Below are positions 16,955 through 26,260 of a stretch of 64,000 nucleotides of DNA, piece after piece. The notes beneath the pieces were generated by a model, which saw nothing but the letters and a program-made list of their open reading frames with translations, ran no database searches and had not been told where the DNA came from. Numbering within the stretch: position 1 is the stretch's first letter; every line of letters starts with the position of its first letter. A program made the translations under genes and the position numbers. Source of the DNA: an uncultured Flavobacteriales bacterium (GTDB taxonomy: Bacteria; Bacteroidota; Bacteroidia; Flavobacteriales_D; Sanyastnellaceae); assembly GCA_938085105.1 (NCBI GenBank), contig CALKGK010000043.1, positions 1 to 64,000 of the forward strand, read 5' to 3'.

Positions 16955-17053
16955 ACCGCAGTATTTCATCGGTCAGACGCGGACAAATGAAGGTCAAAGC
17001 AAGAAAATCACATCTTCTTACCTGCTCTTCAAAACCGATGAAACGCTTGCGGT
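16955..17053 (-). terminator. 99-base hairpin ending the Kir operon
   Basis: On the minus strand ACCGCAAGCGTTTCATCGGT (17053-17034) pairs with ACCGATGAAATACTGCGGT (16973-16955), leaving a loop of about 60 bases, and is followed by TTTTTTTCAT. The closing stem plus U run makes it an intrinsic terminator for the genes to its right. The unusually long loop is open to other roles, for example a small RNA or a control element ahead of queE. Confidence 0.5.
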
Positions 17054-17081
17054 CCATTCAATCAGAACAGCTATAATGTAC

Positions 17082-17165
17082 TCATTTCCATTTAAATAAG
17101 CCAATATACCAGATCGCGCTTATCAACAATGCACTCAAAGCAATGATCAACAATGGTGGGCAAGC
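17082..17165 (-). other. In-frame hydrophobic extension behind the stop codon of the 173-aa gene
   Basis: Directly after the TAG stop (17168-17166) the same frame stays open for 27 codons to a TGA: A-C-P-P, then the hydrophobic LLIIALSALLISAIWYIGLF, then K-W-K. This is the shape of a single C-terminal membrane anchor. There is no ATG; TTG codons at 17153 and 17150 could start a separate peptide of 22-23 residues. Either a stop read-through, a nonsense mutation in a formerly tail-anchored protein, or an independent small membrane protein. Not a proven gene. Confidence 0.4.
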
Positions 17166-17687
17166 CTACTTTAACTGGCTGCTAAAATGATCTTCCTTCC
17201 GCTTAAAGAGCACGTTGAAGGTCGTTAAACTTCCATAGCATCGAGTGATGTATTGTTGAAGGTTCACTTTTTCCTCATCACTCAAACTTTTGTGCGAGTT
17301 GACGTTCTGTTCCAGCACACGAAGGCGGTCTCGAAGCATAACGATTTTGTGGAAGAAGGTTTCAATGGGCAAGTCTTTTCCTTGTAAGTCTTTATCAGCC
17401 GGCAAGAGCTGCATTGTTCCGCCTTCCCACTTGTTGCCAAGCTCCACGAGTTCCATGCTTTCTTCACGTCGATCAAAAACCGCTTCTACTGCATTGATCA
17501 AGTCTTCTTGAGTAAAGCCTGCCGATTCCAAGCCCGCTTCCATCAATTCCAAGCCCTCGTAGCTTTTTCCGATGTGTTCTTCTCCATGCTCTTGGAAAAA
17601 GATTTTCCAAGCATTGTCCGTTTCTCCAAAAATGGCACCTTCTCCTTTGATGGGATGTTTTACAAGTGCTCCAAGTGATCGTTTCAT
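17166..17687 (-). CDS. Conserved-type hypothetical protein, 173 aa, downstream of Kir channel
   Basis: No domain I recognise. The sequence begins MKRSLGALVKHPIKGEGAIFGE, is soluble and mostly helical, with a heptad-like stretch IVMLRDRLRVLEQNVNSHK in the second half and no signal peptide. It starts only 5 bases after the potassium-channel gene, so the two are cotranscribed and the protein may serve the channel (inference). The frame continues past the TAG stop into a membrane-helix-like tail (see 17082-17165). Function unknown. Confidence 0.8.
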   Translation of the reverse strand: MKRSLGALVKHPIKGEGAIFGETDNAWKIFFQEHGEEHIGKSYEGLELMEAGLESAGFTQEDLINAVEAVFDRREESMELVELGNKWEGGTMQLLPADKDLQGKDLPIETFFHKIVMLRDRLRVLEQNVNSHKSLSDEEKVNLQQYITRCYGSLTTFNVLFKRKEDHFSSQLK

Positions 17688-17692
17688 TTCTT

Positions 17693-18613
17693 TCAGTTGA
17701 TTTTATCGTATTGATGAATGTTTTCGATGTTCATTCTCGCCTCTCCGTTATCCAAAACCTCGAAGGACGGTTTAAATTTAGCATCAAATTCGAACTCTTC
17801 CGCAGTGTATGAAAAACGAGCATGAACATCCTGATTGAAAGTGTCATCAAAACCCGATATCAGAATCAAAACCTCGGCTTGCTGCTGAATGAGCTGGTTT
17901 TTACTTAATCCAAAAAGCGGACTCTCTTCGTCCAAAGGATGAACAACGGTCCAAGACAAAGCCAAAAACTGAACTTCATTTCGTTCCAAAGGCAAGGTAT
18001 AATAGCTCCTTTGGTTGGGGTCTGCCTTGTTCTCTTTGATCATAAAAATTACTTCGGCTTTCATTTTCATGAGTACGTTCGAACGACGGTTGGCCAAGCG
18101 GAACATCAAGGCTTCTTTGCCACGGTAGGGAGCGATAATGGCTTTTTCTGAGAAGATCAGTTTCGATTTTGGTCGCGAAAACCGTCCGTAAAGCACACCG
18201 GTGACCAAGGCAAAATACATGCTTCCCGCCAGGGCCTCAATGCTCGCAACGGCATTCGCTCCAAAGCCAAGCGGAGCTACTGCACCGTAGCCCACAGTGG
18301 TGAAGGTTTGGATGGAAAAGTAGAAGCACTTGAAAAAAGCATCCAAATGGGTCGCTTGCTCTCCTCCACTCAAGTTTTCGGCTCCATTGAAGTAATAAAT
18401 CGCAGCAAACACGGCATTGGTAGCGAAGTAAAGAAGCGTCACATACCCCACAAACCACCAATTGTTGATGCTAATCAGCTTCTGATAAATGTCTTTGAGC
18501 CCGCCATCAATTCCCTCGCGTTTCACATTGAACGACCCGTCTTTATTGATGATTCGCTTTGCTCCACGTCCCGATTTTGACCCAAAGCCAGGATCTTGCG
18601 CTTGATTTTTCAT
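17693..18613 (-). CDS. Inward-rectifier potassium channel (KirBac type)
   Basis: Two membrane helices frame a pore helix and the selectivity filter TVGYG (residues 106-110, in FSIQTFTTVGYGAVAP). Before it lies the slide helix region (LKDIYQKLISINNWWF); after TM2 comes the cytoplasmic immunoglobulin-like Kir domain (residues ~150-300) with LMFRLANRRSNVL and a WTVVHPLDEESPL segment typical of Kir proteins. 306 aa matches bacterial Kir channels. It forms an operon with the 173-aa gene and is divergent from the T9SS cargo gene, with 61 bases between starts. Confidence 0.94.
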   Translation of the reverse strand: MKNQAQDPGFGSKSGRGAKRIINKDGSFNVKREGIDGGLKDIYQKLISINNWWFVGYVTLLYFATNAVFAAIYYFNGAENLSGGEQATHLDAFFKCFYFSIQTFTTVGYGAVAPLGFGANAVASIEALAGSMYFALVTGVLYGRFSRPKSKLIFSEKAIIAPYRGKEALMFRLANRRSNVLMKMKAEVIFMIKENKADPNQRSYYTLPLERNEVQFLALSWTVVHPLDEESPLFGLSKNQLIQQQAEVLILISGFDDTFNQDVHARFSYTAEEFEFDAKFKPSFEVLDNGEARMNIENIHQYDKIN

Positions 18614-18674
18614 ATTAATCCATTGAAATTACGTACCTTAGATATCCCTGAATGATCTAACCAAGGCACACACC

Positions 18675-19994
18675 ATGTCTCTTCGAAGATATATTTTCTT
18701 TATCGTCTTAACAATCTGCAGTTTTGCCACTTCCGCGCAAGCTCCTTTTAATGGCTTGGTGGTTGAACAGATTCCTATACCTCCTGCAATTGCTGCTGAC
18801 ATTCAAGCAGACCATAATGATCATCCCGCCGTGATTGCAGATCCTACAAAAGCTTTTAGTTCTCTTCCAAGGTGCTGGAGAGTCTATGCTTGTCAAAGCG
18901 ACCAAGATTGGGAACTTCAAGCGATTTTCGGTTTGGATTACCTCGCCGATAACTTCCCCCTTTCCTTGAATACATCTACTGGTTTCTATCAGCATGACTT
19001 TGCACTAAACAGTGGATTACGTGATGAAAACCCGGCCATTCTTCCGTTTGCACCTTTACTAAGCTATGATTCTTGGATTACGATTGGTTCAGATCCAAGA
19101 GTAGGTTCAAATGGTGACATCGCAACAACCAGTAGTTTGAATCAATTATCCAACATTTTTGAAGTCCAGTGCTCCAGCTTTACTATTGATGACAACGTTG
19201 GAACTGTACTTTATTCTCTTGTGATTCCTGCTCCCGGCGTTCCATCACCGGGTATTCCCAATGCAGATGCAAGAGTGCTTTTTGCACAGTTAACAACAGA
19301 CGAAGTAGTTACGGGAAACATTAACTTACAATACCGTTTTTTGAATCCTGATGGTTCTTTATATGATCCTCCAGGACTTGATCCTATTATCGTGCAAGTG
19401 ACAAACATTCCTTTGGACCTTACCCCTGGAGTTCTCCCAATTGAGTGTTCGATTCAATTTCTTCCTGTAGAGCTGACCAGTTTCGATGCCTATCCGCAAG
19501 AAACAGACGTTGTGATTCGTTGGGAAACCGCTTCTGAAAAAGACAATGATTATTTTATCGTGCAGAGGAGTACAGACCTGCAGAACTGGGAAGACATCGG
19601 CCAAATTGATGGTGCAGGGAATTCAGACCTTCACCGCTACTATGTAACCAAAGACGAGAAACCCATTTGGGGAGAAAGCTACTACCGACTAAAGCAAGTC
19701 GATTTTAACGGACAGAGCGAAACTCATGCGCCCAAGACCATCTTGTTTCAGCCAGAAAACGGCATTGAAGTCTATCCCAACCCGGCGAAAGACCGCATTT
19801 CCATTGATGGATTGAACGATCAAGTACTGCAAGTAGAGCTGATCAATGCTCACGGACAAATCGTCAAGACTTGGGCCTCCACAAAGGAGATTCGCAGAGA
19901 ATTGGATTTGCAACAACTCACACCGGGCATGTACATCGTTCAAATCGTTTTCGAACGAGGTGAAGCAGTACGAAAGCGCCTCGTCATTCAATAA
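18675..19994 (+). CDS. Secreted protein with T9SS type A sorting domain
   Basis: The signal peptide ends TSA-QA (residues 1-22). The central ~270 residues have no recognised domain. Then comes the common Bacteroidota module LPVELTSFDAYPQ...WETASEKDNDYF...RSTDLQNWEDIG...YYRLKQVDFNG (fibronectin III-like, about residues 265-355), followed by a type A sorting domain VYPNPAKDRI, INAHGQIV, LTPGMYIVQI and a basic end. Exported by T9SS to the surface. TACCTTAG (7 of 8 to TAnnTTTG) in the 61-base divergent region may be its promoter. Confidence 0.88.
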   Translation: MSLRRYIFFIVLTICSFATSAQAPFNGLVVEQIPIPPAIAADIQADHNDHPAVIADPTKAFSSLPRCWRVYACQSDQDWELQAIFGLDYLADNFPLSLNTSTGFYQHDFALNSGLRDENPAILPFAPLLSYDSWITIGSDPRVGSNGDIATTSSLNQLSNIFEVQCSSFTIDDNVGTVLYSLVIPAPGVPSPGIPNADARVLFAQLTTDEVVTGNINLQYRFLNPDGSLYDPPGLDPIIVQVTNIPLDLTPGVLPIECSIQFLPVELTSFDAYPQETDVVIRWETASEKDNDYFIVQRSTDLQNWEDIGQIDGAGNSDLHRYYVTKDEKPIWGESYYRLKQVDFNGQSETHAPKTILFQPENGIEVYPNPAKDRISIDGLNDQVLQVELINAHGQIVKTWASTKEIRRELDLQQLTPGMYIVQIVFERGEAVRKRLVIQ

Positions 19995-19995
19995 A

Positions 19996-20034
19996 AAAAG
20001 CCCTTCATCGTTTTTCAACAGAAGAAAGGCTTTG
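19996..20034 (-). terminator. Terminator of rimO, possibly bidirectional
   Basis: AAAGCCCTTC pairs with GAAAGGCTTT across a ~19-base loop. On the minus strand the hairpin is followed by GGGCTTTTTTTATTG, a good U run for rimO; on the plus strand only TTT follows, so it would be weaker for the T9SS cargo gene. Confidence 0.6.
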
Positions 20035-20062
20035 AGCTAATCCAATATGTTTTAAGCAAGTT

Positions 20063-21379
20063 CTAACCTGCTACGGAACCATATAAATCATAGTGATCTG
20101 CATCGTGAATTTCGATGTTCGCGAAGTCCCCAATGCGCAGGTAAGTATCGTTTTCCGCCTTGATCAATACTTCATTGTCTACCTCCGGCGAATCAAATTC
20201 TGTTCTCCCAATAAAGAAGTCACCTTCCTTGCGATCGATCAGTACTTTGAACGTTTGACCAATTTTGGCTTGGTTGAGTTCGTATGAAATCTGGGATTGA
20301 ATCTCCATGATCTCTTCAGCACGGGCTTTCTTCACTGCAGGAGGCACATCGTCTTCGAAATTGTGTGCATGGGTATTCTCCTCATGAGAATACTCGAATA
20401 TCCCAAGGCGGTCAAAACGCATCTCCTTCACCCAAGCCTTCATCTCTTCAAAATCCGCTTCGGTTTCTCCTGGGTATCCACTGATGAGTGTGGTACGCAT
20501 CGCAATTCCAGGAACGGTTTCGCGAATTTTCGCCATTAGTTCCGTTGTTTTCTCGCGTGTAATTCCTCTCCTCATGGCCTTCAACATGTTTGTACTTCCA
20601 TGCTGAAGCGGCATATCGAGGTAGTTGCAAATGTTCTCGCGCTCGGCCATCACCTCCAAAGCATCCATCGGGAATCCACTTGGGAAGGCGTAATGCACAC
20701 GAATCCAATCAATTCCTTCTACATCTGAAAGCTGTCTGAGCAATTCCGCCAACTTGCGTTCCTTGTATAAATCGAGTCCGTAATACGTACTGTCTTGTGC
20801 AATGAGCATCAACTCCTTCACTCCCTTAGCCGCCAAACTCTTCGCCTGCACAACAAGGTCTTCAATGGGAGTTGAACGGTGCTTTCCACGCATGAGGGGA
20901 ATGGCGCAAAAAGAGCAAGGACGATCACACCCTTCTGAAATTTTAAAGTAAGCAAAGTGGTTTGGTGTGGTCAACAAACGTTCCCCCACCAACTCGTGCT
21001 TGTAATCTGCTTTTAAAGTCTTGAGTAATCGGGGGAGCTCACGCGTGCCGAAGTAGGCATCCACATTCGAAATTTCTTCGGTGAGTTCATCCTTGTAGCG
21101 TTCAGAAAGACAACCGGTCACATAAACCTTGTCTACCAAACCCTTCTCTTTTGCATCCGAAAATTGCAAAATTGTGTTGATGGATTCTTCCTTGGCATTG
21201 TCGATAAACCCGCAAGTATTGATGATCACAATCGCAGCATCGTCACTGTCTGATTCGTGCTCGACGTCGAAAGAATTCGCTTTGAGTTGAGCCATCATCA
21301 CTTCAGAATCAAAAATATTCTTTGCACATCCAAGGGTCACCACGTTCACCTTGTTCTTTTTGAGTGTTTTCGTTTTCAC
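20063..21379 (-). CDS. rimO: Ribosomal protein S12 methylthiotransferase
   Basis: Radical SAM enzyme adding a methylthio group to an aspartate of S12. The N-terminal UPF0004 domain carries three cysteines (TLGCAKN, INTCGF, VTGCLSE) for the auxiliary cluster; the radical SAM motif is SEGCDRPCSFCAIP; a C-terminal TRAM-like region follows. 438 aa is usual. The initiator is GTG, overlapping the ftsY stop (GTGA), so rimO is coupled to ftsY. Confidence 0.95.
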   Translation of the reverse strand: MKTKTLKKNKVNVVTLGCAKNIFDSEVMMAQLKANSFDVEHESDSDDAAIVIINTCGFIDNAKEESINTILQFSDAKEKGLVDKVYVTGCLSERYKDELTEEISNVDAYFGTRELPRLLKTLKADYKHELVGERLLTTPNHFAYFKISEGCDRPCSFCAIPLMRGKHRSTPIEDLVVQAKSLAAKGVKELMLIAQDSTYYGLDLYKERKLAELLRQLSDVEGIDWIRVHYAFPSGFPMDALEVMAERENICNYLDMPLQHGSTNMLKAMRRGITREKTTELMAKIRETVPGIAMRTTLISGYPGETEADFEEMKAWVKEMRFDRLGIFEYSHEENTHAHNFEDDVPPAVKKARAEEIMEIQSQISYELNQAKIGQTFKVLIDRKEGDFFIGRTEFDSPEVDNEVLIKAENDTYLRIGDFANIEIHDADHYDLYGSVAG

Positions 21380-22341
21380 GCTTTGTCGCTGCTAAATAAT
21401 GAATCTACAAATTCTGTTCGGTTGAAGACCTGGAGGTCGTTCATCCCTTCACCAACTCCAATGTACTTCACTGGAATCTTAAATTGATCGGAAATTCCAA
21501 TCACCACCCCTCCTTTTGCAGTCCCATCAATTTTGGTTAGCGCCAAGGCAGTTACCTCCGTTGCTTTGGTGAACTGTTTTGCCTGTTCGATGGCATTTTG
21601 TCCGGTTGATCCGTCCAACACCAAAAGCACTTCGTGGGGCGCATCTGGAATGACCTTCTGCATTACACGCTTAATTTTGGATAGCTCGTTCATGAGGTTC
21701 ACCTTATTATGGAGTCTTCCCGCAGTGTCAATCAGCACCACGTCGGCATTTTGACCGACAGCAGATTGCAGCGTATCGAAGGCAACTGAAGCGGGGTCGG
21801 CGTTCATTCCTTGGGAAACGATGGGAACCCCTGCTCGTTCACTCCAAATGATGAGCTGATCAACGGCTGCCGCACGAAAAGTATCTGCCGCACCCAAAAC
21901 CACTTTATTTCCAGCTGTTTTGAATTGATGAGCGAGCTTACCAATGGTTGTGGTCTTCCCCACACCGTTCACACCAACCACCATGATCACGTGAGGAACT
22001 GATTTCTCTGGAACCTTAAATTCTTCTCCATCTTCAGAGTTGTTCTCACTCAAAAGAGCAGCAATCTCCTCCTTCAAGAGTTCGTGCAGTTCCGAAGTAC
22101 CGAGGTACTTGTCTTTTGCCACACGTGCCTCGATGCGTTCAATAATTTTCAAGGTGGTTTCTACACCAACATCGGAAGAAACCAATACTTCTTCCAAGTT
22201 GTCGAGCACCTCATCGTCCACCTTGCTTTTACCGGCAATGGCTTTAGACAATTTTGAGAAAACGCTTGTTTTGGTCTTTTCTAGACCTTTATCAAGGGTT
22301 TCTTTTTTCTCACGCGAGAATATTTTTTTGAAAAAACTCAT
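21376..22341 (-). CDS. ftsY: Signal recognition particle receptor FtsY
   Basis: SRP GTPase docking ribosome-SRP complexes at the inner membrane. N-terminal helical N domain (residues ~1-100), then the G domain: GVNGVGKTTTIGKLA, DTFRAAA, DTAGRLHN, TKIDGTAKGG and a final GVGEGMNDLQVF. 321 aa, with no long acidic A domain, as in many Bacteroidota. It lies downstream of DUF4295 and rpmG but beyond a terminator (22372-22400), so it may use a separate start of transcription. Confidence 0.96.
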   Translation of the reverse strand: MSFFKKIFSREKKETLDKGLEKTKTSVFSKLSKAIAGKSKVDDEVLDNLEEVLVSSDVGVETTLKIIERIEARVAKDKYLGTSELHELLKEEIAALLSENNSEDGEEFKVPEKSVPHVIMVVGVNGVGKTTTIGKLAHQFKTAGNKVVLGAADTFRAAAVDQLIIWSERAGVPIVSQGMNADPASVAFDTLQSAVGQNADVVLIDTAGRLHNKVNLMNELSKIKRVMQKVIPDAPHEVLLVLDGSTGQNAIEQAKQFTKATEVTALALTKIDGTAKGGVVIGISDQFKIPVKYIGVGEGMNDLQVFNRTEFVDSLFSSDKA

Positions 22342-22371
22342 GGGTGTATGTTGGGGAGAGTAAAATACAAA

Positions 22372-22400
22372 AAAGGCCTTTTCACATGGAAAAAGCCTTT
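22372..22400 (-). terminator. Terminator after rpmG-DUF4295
   Basis: On the minus strand AAAGGCTTTTTCC pairs with GAAAAGGCCTTT and is followed by TTTGTATTTT. It sits 24 bases after the DUF4295 stop and 30 bases before the ftsY start, separating the ribosomal gene pair from ftsY-rimO. Confidence 0.6.
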
Positions 22401-22424
22401 AAATATCGTGCGTATTCAGCGATC

Positions 22425-22577
22425 TTAACCTTTGAAAAAGGCTTCGATGTTATCGTTGTGTACAATTTCTTCAGTGAAGACGTAAGCTCCTGATTTCTCA
22501 GAACGAACCATCTTAATCACTTTTGAGTGTTGTTTACCTCCACCTTTCTGGAGCGATGCTACCGTTTTCTTTGCCAT
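22425..22577 (-). CDS. DUF4295 family small protein (50 aa)
   Basis: A 50-residue basic protein starting MAKKTVASLQKGGGK and ending NIEAFFKG, matching the DUF4295 family found next to ribosomal protein L33 in Bacteroidota. The gene begins 8 bases after rpmG ends. Its size, charge and location suggest a ribosome-associated protein (inference). Confidence 0.92.
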   Translation of the reverse strand: MAKKTVASLQKGGGKQHSKVIKMVRSEKSGAYVFTEEIVHNDNIEAFFKG

Positions 22578-22585
22578 GGTTCAGC

Positions 22586-22774
22586 TTATTTAATTTCTTT
22601 ATGAACAGTCATTTTACGCAAGATCGGATTGAATTTCTTGATCTCCATACGATCTGGTGTATTCTTGCGGTTCTTTGTTGTCACGTATCGTGAAGTTCCA
22701 GGCATCCCGGAATCTTTGTGCTCGGTGCACTCAAGAATAACCTGTACTCTATTTCCTTTTCCTTTCTTGGCCAT
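22586..22774 (-). CDS. rpmG: 50S ribosomal protein L33
   Basis: 62 residues: [37 protein letters not shown] and [17 protein letters not shown] are the standard L33 blocks. The start at 22774 is the family start; the open frame extends farther upstream but that extension is not L33. Cysteine ligands of the zinc-type L33 are absent apart from one Cys. rpmB (L28), often immediately upstream in this phylum, is not here. Confidence 0.96.
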   Translation of the reverse strand: MAKKGKGNRVQVILECTEHKDSGMPGTSRYVTTKNRKNTPDRMEIKKFNPILRKMTVHKEIK

Positions 22775-22801
22775 TTCTGTTACTTTAACTTTTAAGGAGT
22801 G

Positions 22802-22809
22802 CAAAGATA
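22802..22809 (-). promoter_or_regulatory. -7 promoter element of rpmG
   Basis: Minus strand TATCTTTG, an exact TAnnTTTG match, 27 bases before the rpmG ATG. It shows that transcription starts directly before rpmG rather than at an rpmB gene. Confidence 0.6.
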
Positions 22810-22912
22810 CGAAGTTCCATTGAATTAAAAAACATTCCAGTGCATTTCGCGTTTTCACCTTTGTATGTTGATACTTACTTGCAATGCTCCCCGCAGCCGT
22901 GGCGACTTCTGC

Positions 22913-22920
22913 TACCTTTG
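22913..22920 (+). promoter_or_regulatory. -7 promoter element of ftsK
   Basis: TACCTTTG, an exact TAnnTTTG match, 18 bases before the ATG at 22939. It lies inside the longer open frame that begins at 22840 and so argues for the downstream start. Confidence 0.55.
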
Positions 22921-22938
22921 AACATTGGTAAATTTTAT

Positions 22939-25548
22939 ATGGCGAAGAAACGAAATAAGGCGCAAAGCTCGACCGAGCCCAAGAAAAACAGGGTGAAAGG
23001 CAGCGAACCTGCTCCGTCGAAGAAAAAGGCAAAAGCAAAAATGTCCGAAAAGCTGAAGTTTATTCGAGACGAACGTTTTCGAAAAATTCTTGGTATCGTC
23101 CTCCTAATTATAGCGGTATTCCTTTCCATCTCCGGCATCAGCTTCCTGTTTACCGGTGCGCACGACCTGCATATTCTTGCTGGTGAGGTGTTGGACTTGG
23201 AAGAAACGCCTCGGTTTAAAAATGTTGCTGGTCGACTGGGTGCCAGTTCCGCCAAGGCTTTGATGCATGATGGATTTGGTTTGGCCGGACTCATTATTCC
23301 TTTTTTGATTTTTCTCATAGGTGTTCGCATCGCCTTCAAAAAGACCTTACTTCCTTTTGCGAAGACCTTTAGAATTAGTCTTTTCTCCTTGCTCTTTGTT
23401 CCATTGTTGATCGCTTTCTTCTTTCATCATTCACATGCTGAAAATGGACAAATCATCCTTTCCTGCAATGACAATCTTGTGGGTGCTTTCGGGGTATCGA
23501 TAACACGTTGGTTCGTTTTTACCATTGGTTGGTTTGGAACCTTGTTGTTCATCCTCGTCATTTTAGCCGGGTTTGTCATCATCAACTTCAACCCAAGTAT
23601 TCCTTCTCTCGCTTTTTTGAATGGAATTTTCCCTTCAAAGAAACAAGCGGCTGAGAACGATGAAACGGAGGAAGAACAAGAAGAAACTGCTCCTGCTCCG
23701 GTTCAGAACCGAAGAAACGTTGCCCACACTGATGAAGCTTTAAACAGCAACAACATGGACGATCTTCTGGATGAAATGATTGGCAGTACCGAAAAGGAGG
23801 TCCCTTCTCCCCCACCGAACGAGATCACACTTGAAGAGCAGGAAGAAACCACTGAAGCCGAAGAGACTCCTCCCTTCAGCCTCGATACCACCACTGAAAT
23901 TGAAGCGCAGGATCTTGAATTGGATGCCAGTGTTCCTGAACCTCAGGAAAAGAAATTCGAAGCCGACGATGAACTCGAAATTGAGAGTATCAAAGAGGAA
24001 GTTGAGCTGAGCGAGGATCAAATCGACCAAAAAGTTCAAGAATTTGGAGAGTACGACCCAACGCTGGACCTCTCTCGTTACGAACTCCCCAACATCGACC
24101 TTCTTGAAGCACACGGCACAGGGACGCTCGCTGTGGACAAGGATGAATTGGAGAACAACAAAAACCGAATTGTTGAAACGCTCAACCATTACAAAATTGA
24201 GATCAGCAAGATCAAGGCAACCATTGGTCCTACAGTGACCCTCTATGAAATTGTTCCCGCTCCAGGTGTTCGAATTTCGAAGATCAAGAACTTGGAAGAT
24301 GACATTGCATTGAGTTTGGCCGCGCTTGGAATTCGAATCATTGCCCCAATTCCTGGAAAAGGAACCATTGGTATTGAAGTACCGAACTCCAATGCAGATG
24401 TGGTCTCCATGCGTTCGCTTATTGCTTCAGACAAGTTTCAGAATGCGAAAATGGAATTGCCCATTGCCATCGGTAAAAGCATCTCCAACGAAACGCACGT
24501 CTTTGACCTCGCCAAAATGCCTCACCTTTTGATGGCCGGTGCTACCGGACAAGGTAAATCGGTTGGATTGAACGCCATGTTGGTTTCACTCCTATATAAA
24601 AAGCATCCGGCGCAACTCAAATTCGTGTTGGTCGATCCCAAAAAAGTAGAGCTTACCCTTTACAACAGGATCGAACGTCACTTCCTCGCGAAGCTTCCCG
24701 ACGAAGAAGAAGCCATCATTACCGACACCAGTAAAGTGGTGAAAACCCTCAATTCCCTGTGCATTGAGATGGATGACCGATATGAATTGCTGAAAGAAGC
24801 ACAATGCCGAAACATCAAAGAATACAACGTCAAATTCATTAAACGAAAATTGAATCCGGAGAATGGACACCGTTACTTACCTTACATTGTTTTGGTGGTG
24901 GATGAGTTTGCCGATTTGATCATGACTGCGGGAAAAGAAGTGGAAACACCCATTGCCCGATTGGCGCAGTTGGCCCGAGCCATTGGAATTCACCTGATCA
25001 TCGCAACACAGCGTCCGTCAGTGAACATCATTACCGGAACCATCAAAGCCAACTTCCCCGCCAGAATTGCCTTCCGTGTGACCAGTAAGATTGACAGTAG
25101 AACCATTCTCGATGCGGGAGGTGCGGATCAATTGATTGGTAGGGGGGATATGTTGATGTCCACAGGGAACGATTTGATCCGACTCCAATGTGGTTTTGTG
25201 GACACTCCCGAAGTGGAAGAGATCACCGACTTTATCGGAACACAGCAAGGATATCCGGACGCTTTTCATCTTCCTGAGGTGGCTGACGAAGGTGGCTCGG
25301 AAATTGGTAATATTGCAGACGAAGATCGCGACGTTTTATTTGAAGAAGCAGCACGTATGATTGTGATGCATCAACAAGGATCGGCCTCGCTGCTTCAACG
25401 AAAATTAAAGCTAGGGTACAATCGTGCCGGACGAATCATCGATCAACTCGAAGCGGCGGGAGTTATTGGTCCGTTCGAAGGAAGCAAGGCAAGAAAGGTT
25501 TTGGTTCCCGATGAAATGAGTTTGGAACAGTTATTGAAACAACCCTAA
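22939..25548 (+). CDS. ftsK: DNA translocase FtsK/SpoIIIE
   Basis: 869 aa with the start at 22939 (MAKKRNKAQ). A basic N-terminus is followed by four membrane helices (about residues 45-215), an acidic low-complexity linker (about 230-370), then the motor: DVSMRSL-type alpha domain, Walker A GATGQGKS (residues 534-541), [10 protein letters not shown], Walker [24 protein letters not shown] and a winged-helix gamma domain at the C-terminus ([18 protein letters not shown]). It moves chromosome termini through the closing septum. Single gene with its own promoter, followed by lolA. Confidence 0.96.
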   Translation: MAKKRNKAQSSTEPKKNRVKGSEPAPSKKKAKAKMSEKLKFIRDERFRKILGIVLLIIAVFLSISGISFLFTGAHDLHILAGEVLDLEETPRFKNVAGRLGASSAKALMHDGFGLAGLIIPFLIFLIGVRIAFKKTLLPFAKTFRISLFSLLFVPLLIAFFFHHSHAENGQIILSCNDNLVGAFGVSITRWFVFTIGWFGTLLFILVILAGFVIINFNPSIPSLAFLNGIFPSKKQAAENDETEEEQEETAPAPVQNRRNVAHTDEALNSNNMDDLLDEMIGSTEKEVPSPPPNEITLEEQEETTEAEETPPFSLDTTTEIEAQDLELDASVPEPQEKKFEADDELEIESIKEEVELSEDQIDQKVQEFGEYDPTLDLSRYELPNIDLLEAHGTGTLAVDKDELENNKNRIVETLNHYKIEISKIKATIGPTVTLYEIVPAPGVRISKIKNLEDDIALSLAALGIRIIAPIPGKGTIGIEVPNSNADVVSMRSLIASDKFQNAKMELPIAIGKSISNETHVFDLAKMPHLLMAGATGQGKSVGLNAMLVSLLYKKHPAQLKFVLVDPKKVELTLYNRIERHFLAKLPDEEEAIITDTSKVVKTLNSLCIEMDDRYELLKEAQCRNIKEYNVKFIKRKLNPENGHRYLPYIVLVVDEFADLIMTAGKEVETPIARLAQLARAIGIHLIIATQRPSVNIITGTIKANFPARIAFRVTSKIDSRTILDAGGADQLIGRGDMLMSTGNDLIRLQCGFVDTPEVEEITDFIGTQQGYPDAFHLPEVADEGGSEIGNIADEDRDVLFEEAARMIVMHQQGSASLLQRKLKLGYNRAGRIIDQLEAAGVIGPFEGSKARKVLVPDEMSLEQLLKQP

Positions 25549-25593
25549 TAAATTTAGAACACACCACTGTAAAGTTCTGTAAAGTAAAGAACC

Positions 25594-26235
25594 ATGAAAA
25601 AAATAAGTTTCCTTTTGTTGCTCATGATTGCAGCCCTTGGCACCCAAGCTCAAGATGCTGACAAAATCCTCAATGAGCTCAGCGCCAAAGCGAAAAAATA
25701 CCAGTCCATTGAAGCAGAATACACTTCAAGAATGGTTGATCAAATGAACGGGATTGACCTCTCTACCAAGGGAAGCATCAAAATCAAAGGGGAAAAGTAC
25801 CATCTAAACCTCGGAGATTACACCCTCATTTCAGACGGATCTACGCTCTGGACCATTCAGAAAGAAAGCAACGAATGCATGATTGACGATTTGGCCGACA
25901 TGGAAGACGAAGCGTTCAAACCTTCGGACATGTTCACGCTTTGGGAACAAGGCTTTAAGAATGAATACAAAGGCGAAATCAACGTTGACGGTGTTGACTG
26001 TTACCTCATCCACCTTTACCCTACAGACACAGAGGAACGCGATTTTCACACCATCAAAATGTACATCGATAAGAACAGAATGGAATTGTTCAAAATGGAA
26101 GTGAAAGGAAGAGAAGGCAGCGACATGATTTACAAAGTGAAGAGCTTTAAAACCAACAGCGCTTTGAGCGACGGGGTGTTCCAATTTAAGGAAAGTGACT
26201 ATCCCGGAATTGAGATTATTGATAATCGTTTCTAG
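25594..26235 (+). CDS. lolA: Outer-membrane lipoprotein carrier-like protein
   Basis: The signal peptide ends TQA-QD (residues 1-19). The mature part begins with KILNELSAKAKKYQSIEAEY, the usual LolA opening helix, followed by an 11-strand half-barrel pattern (GSIKIKGEKYHLNLGDYTLISDG). 213 aa is standard. It ferries lipoproteins across the periplasm. It follows ftsK by 45 bases, a neighbourhood conserved in many bacteria, and is closed by a strong terminator at 26261. Confidence 0.88.
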   Translation: MKKISFLLLLMIAALGTQAQDADKILNELSAKAKKYQSIEAEYTSRMVDQMNGIDLSTKGSIKIKGEKYHLNLGDYTLISDGSTLWTIQKESNECMIDDLADMEDEAFKPSDMFTLWEQGFKNEYKGEINVDGVDCYLIHLYPTDTEERDFHTIKMYIDKNRMELFKMEVKGREGSDMIYKVKSFKTNSALSDGVFQFKESDYPGIEIIDNRF

Positions 26236-26260
26236 AGAAGCACAAGATTTAAGGAATTCA

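Noticed and set aside
16912-17060. preQ1 riboswitch or 4.5S RNA
   Set aside because: No preQ1 aptamer core, and the GGAAG-type apical loop of SRP RNA is absent; retained only as an unexplained hairpin.
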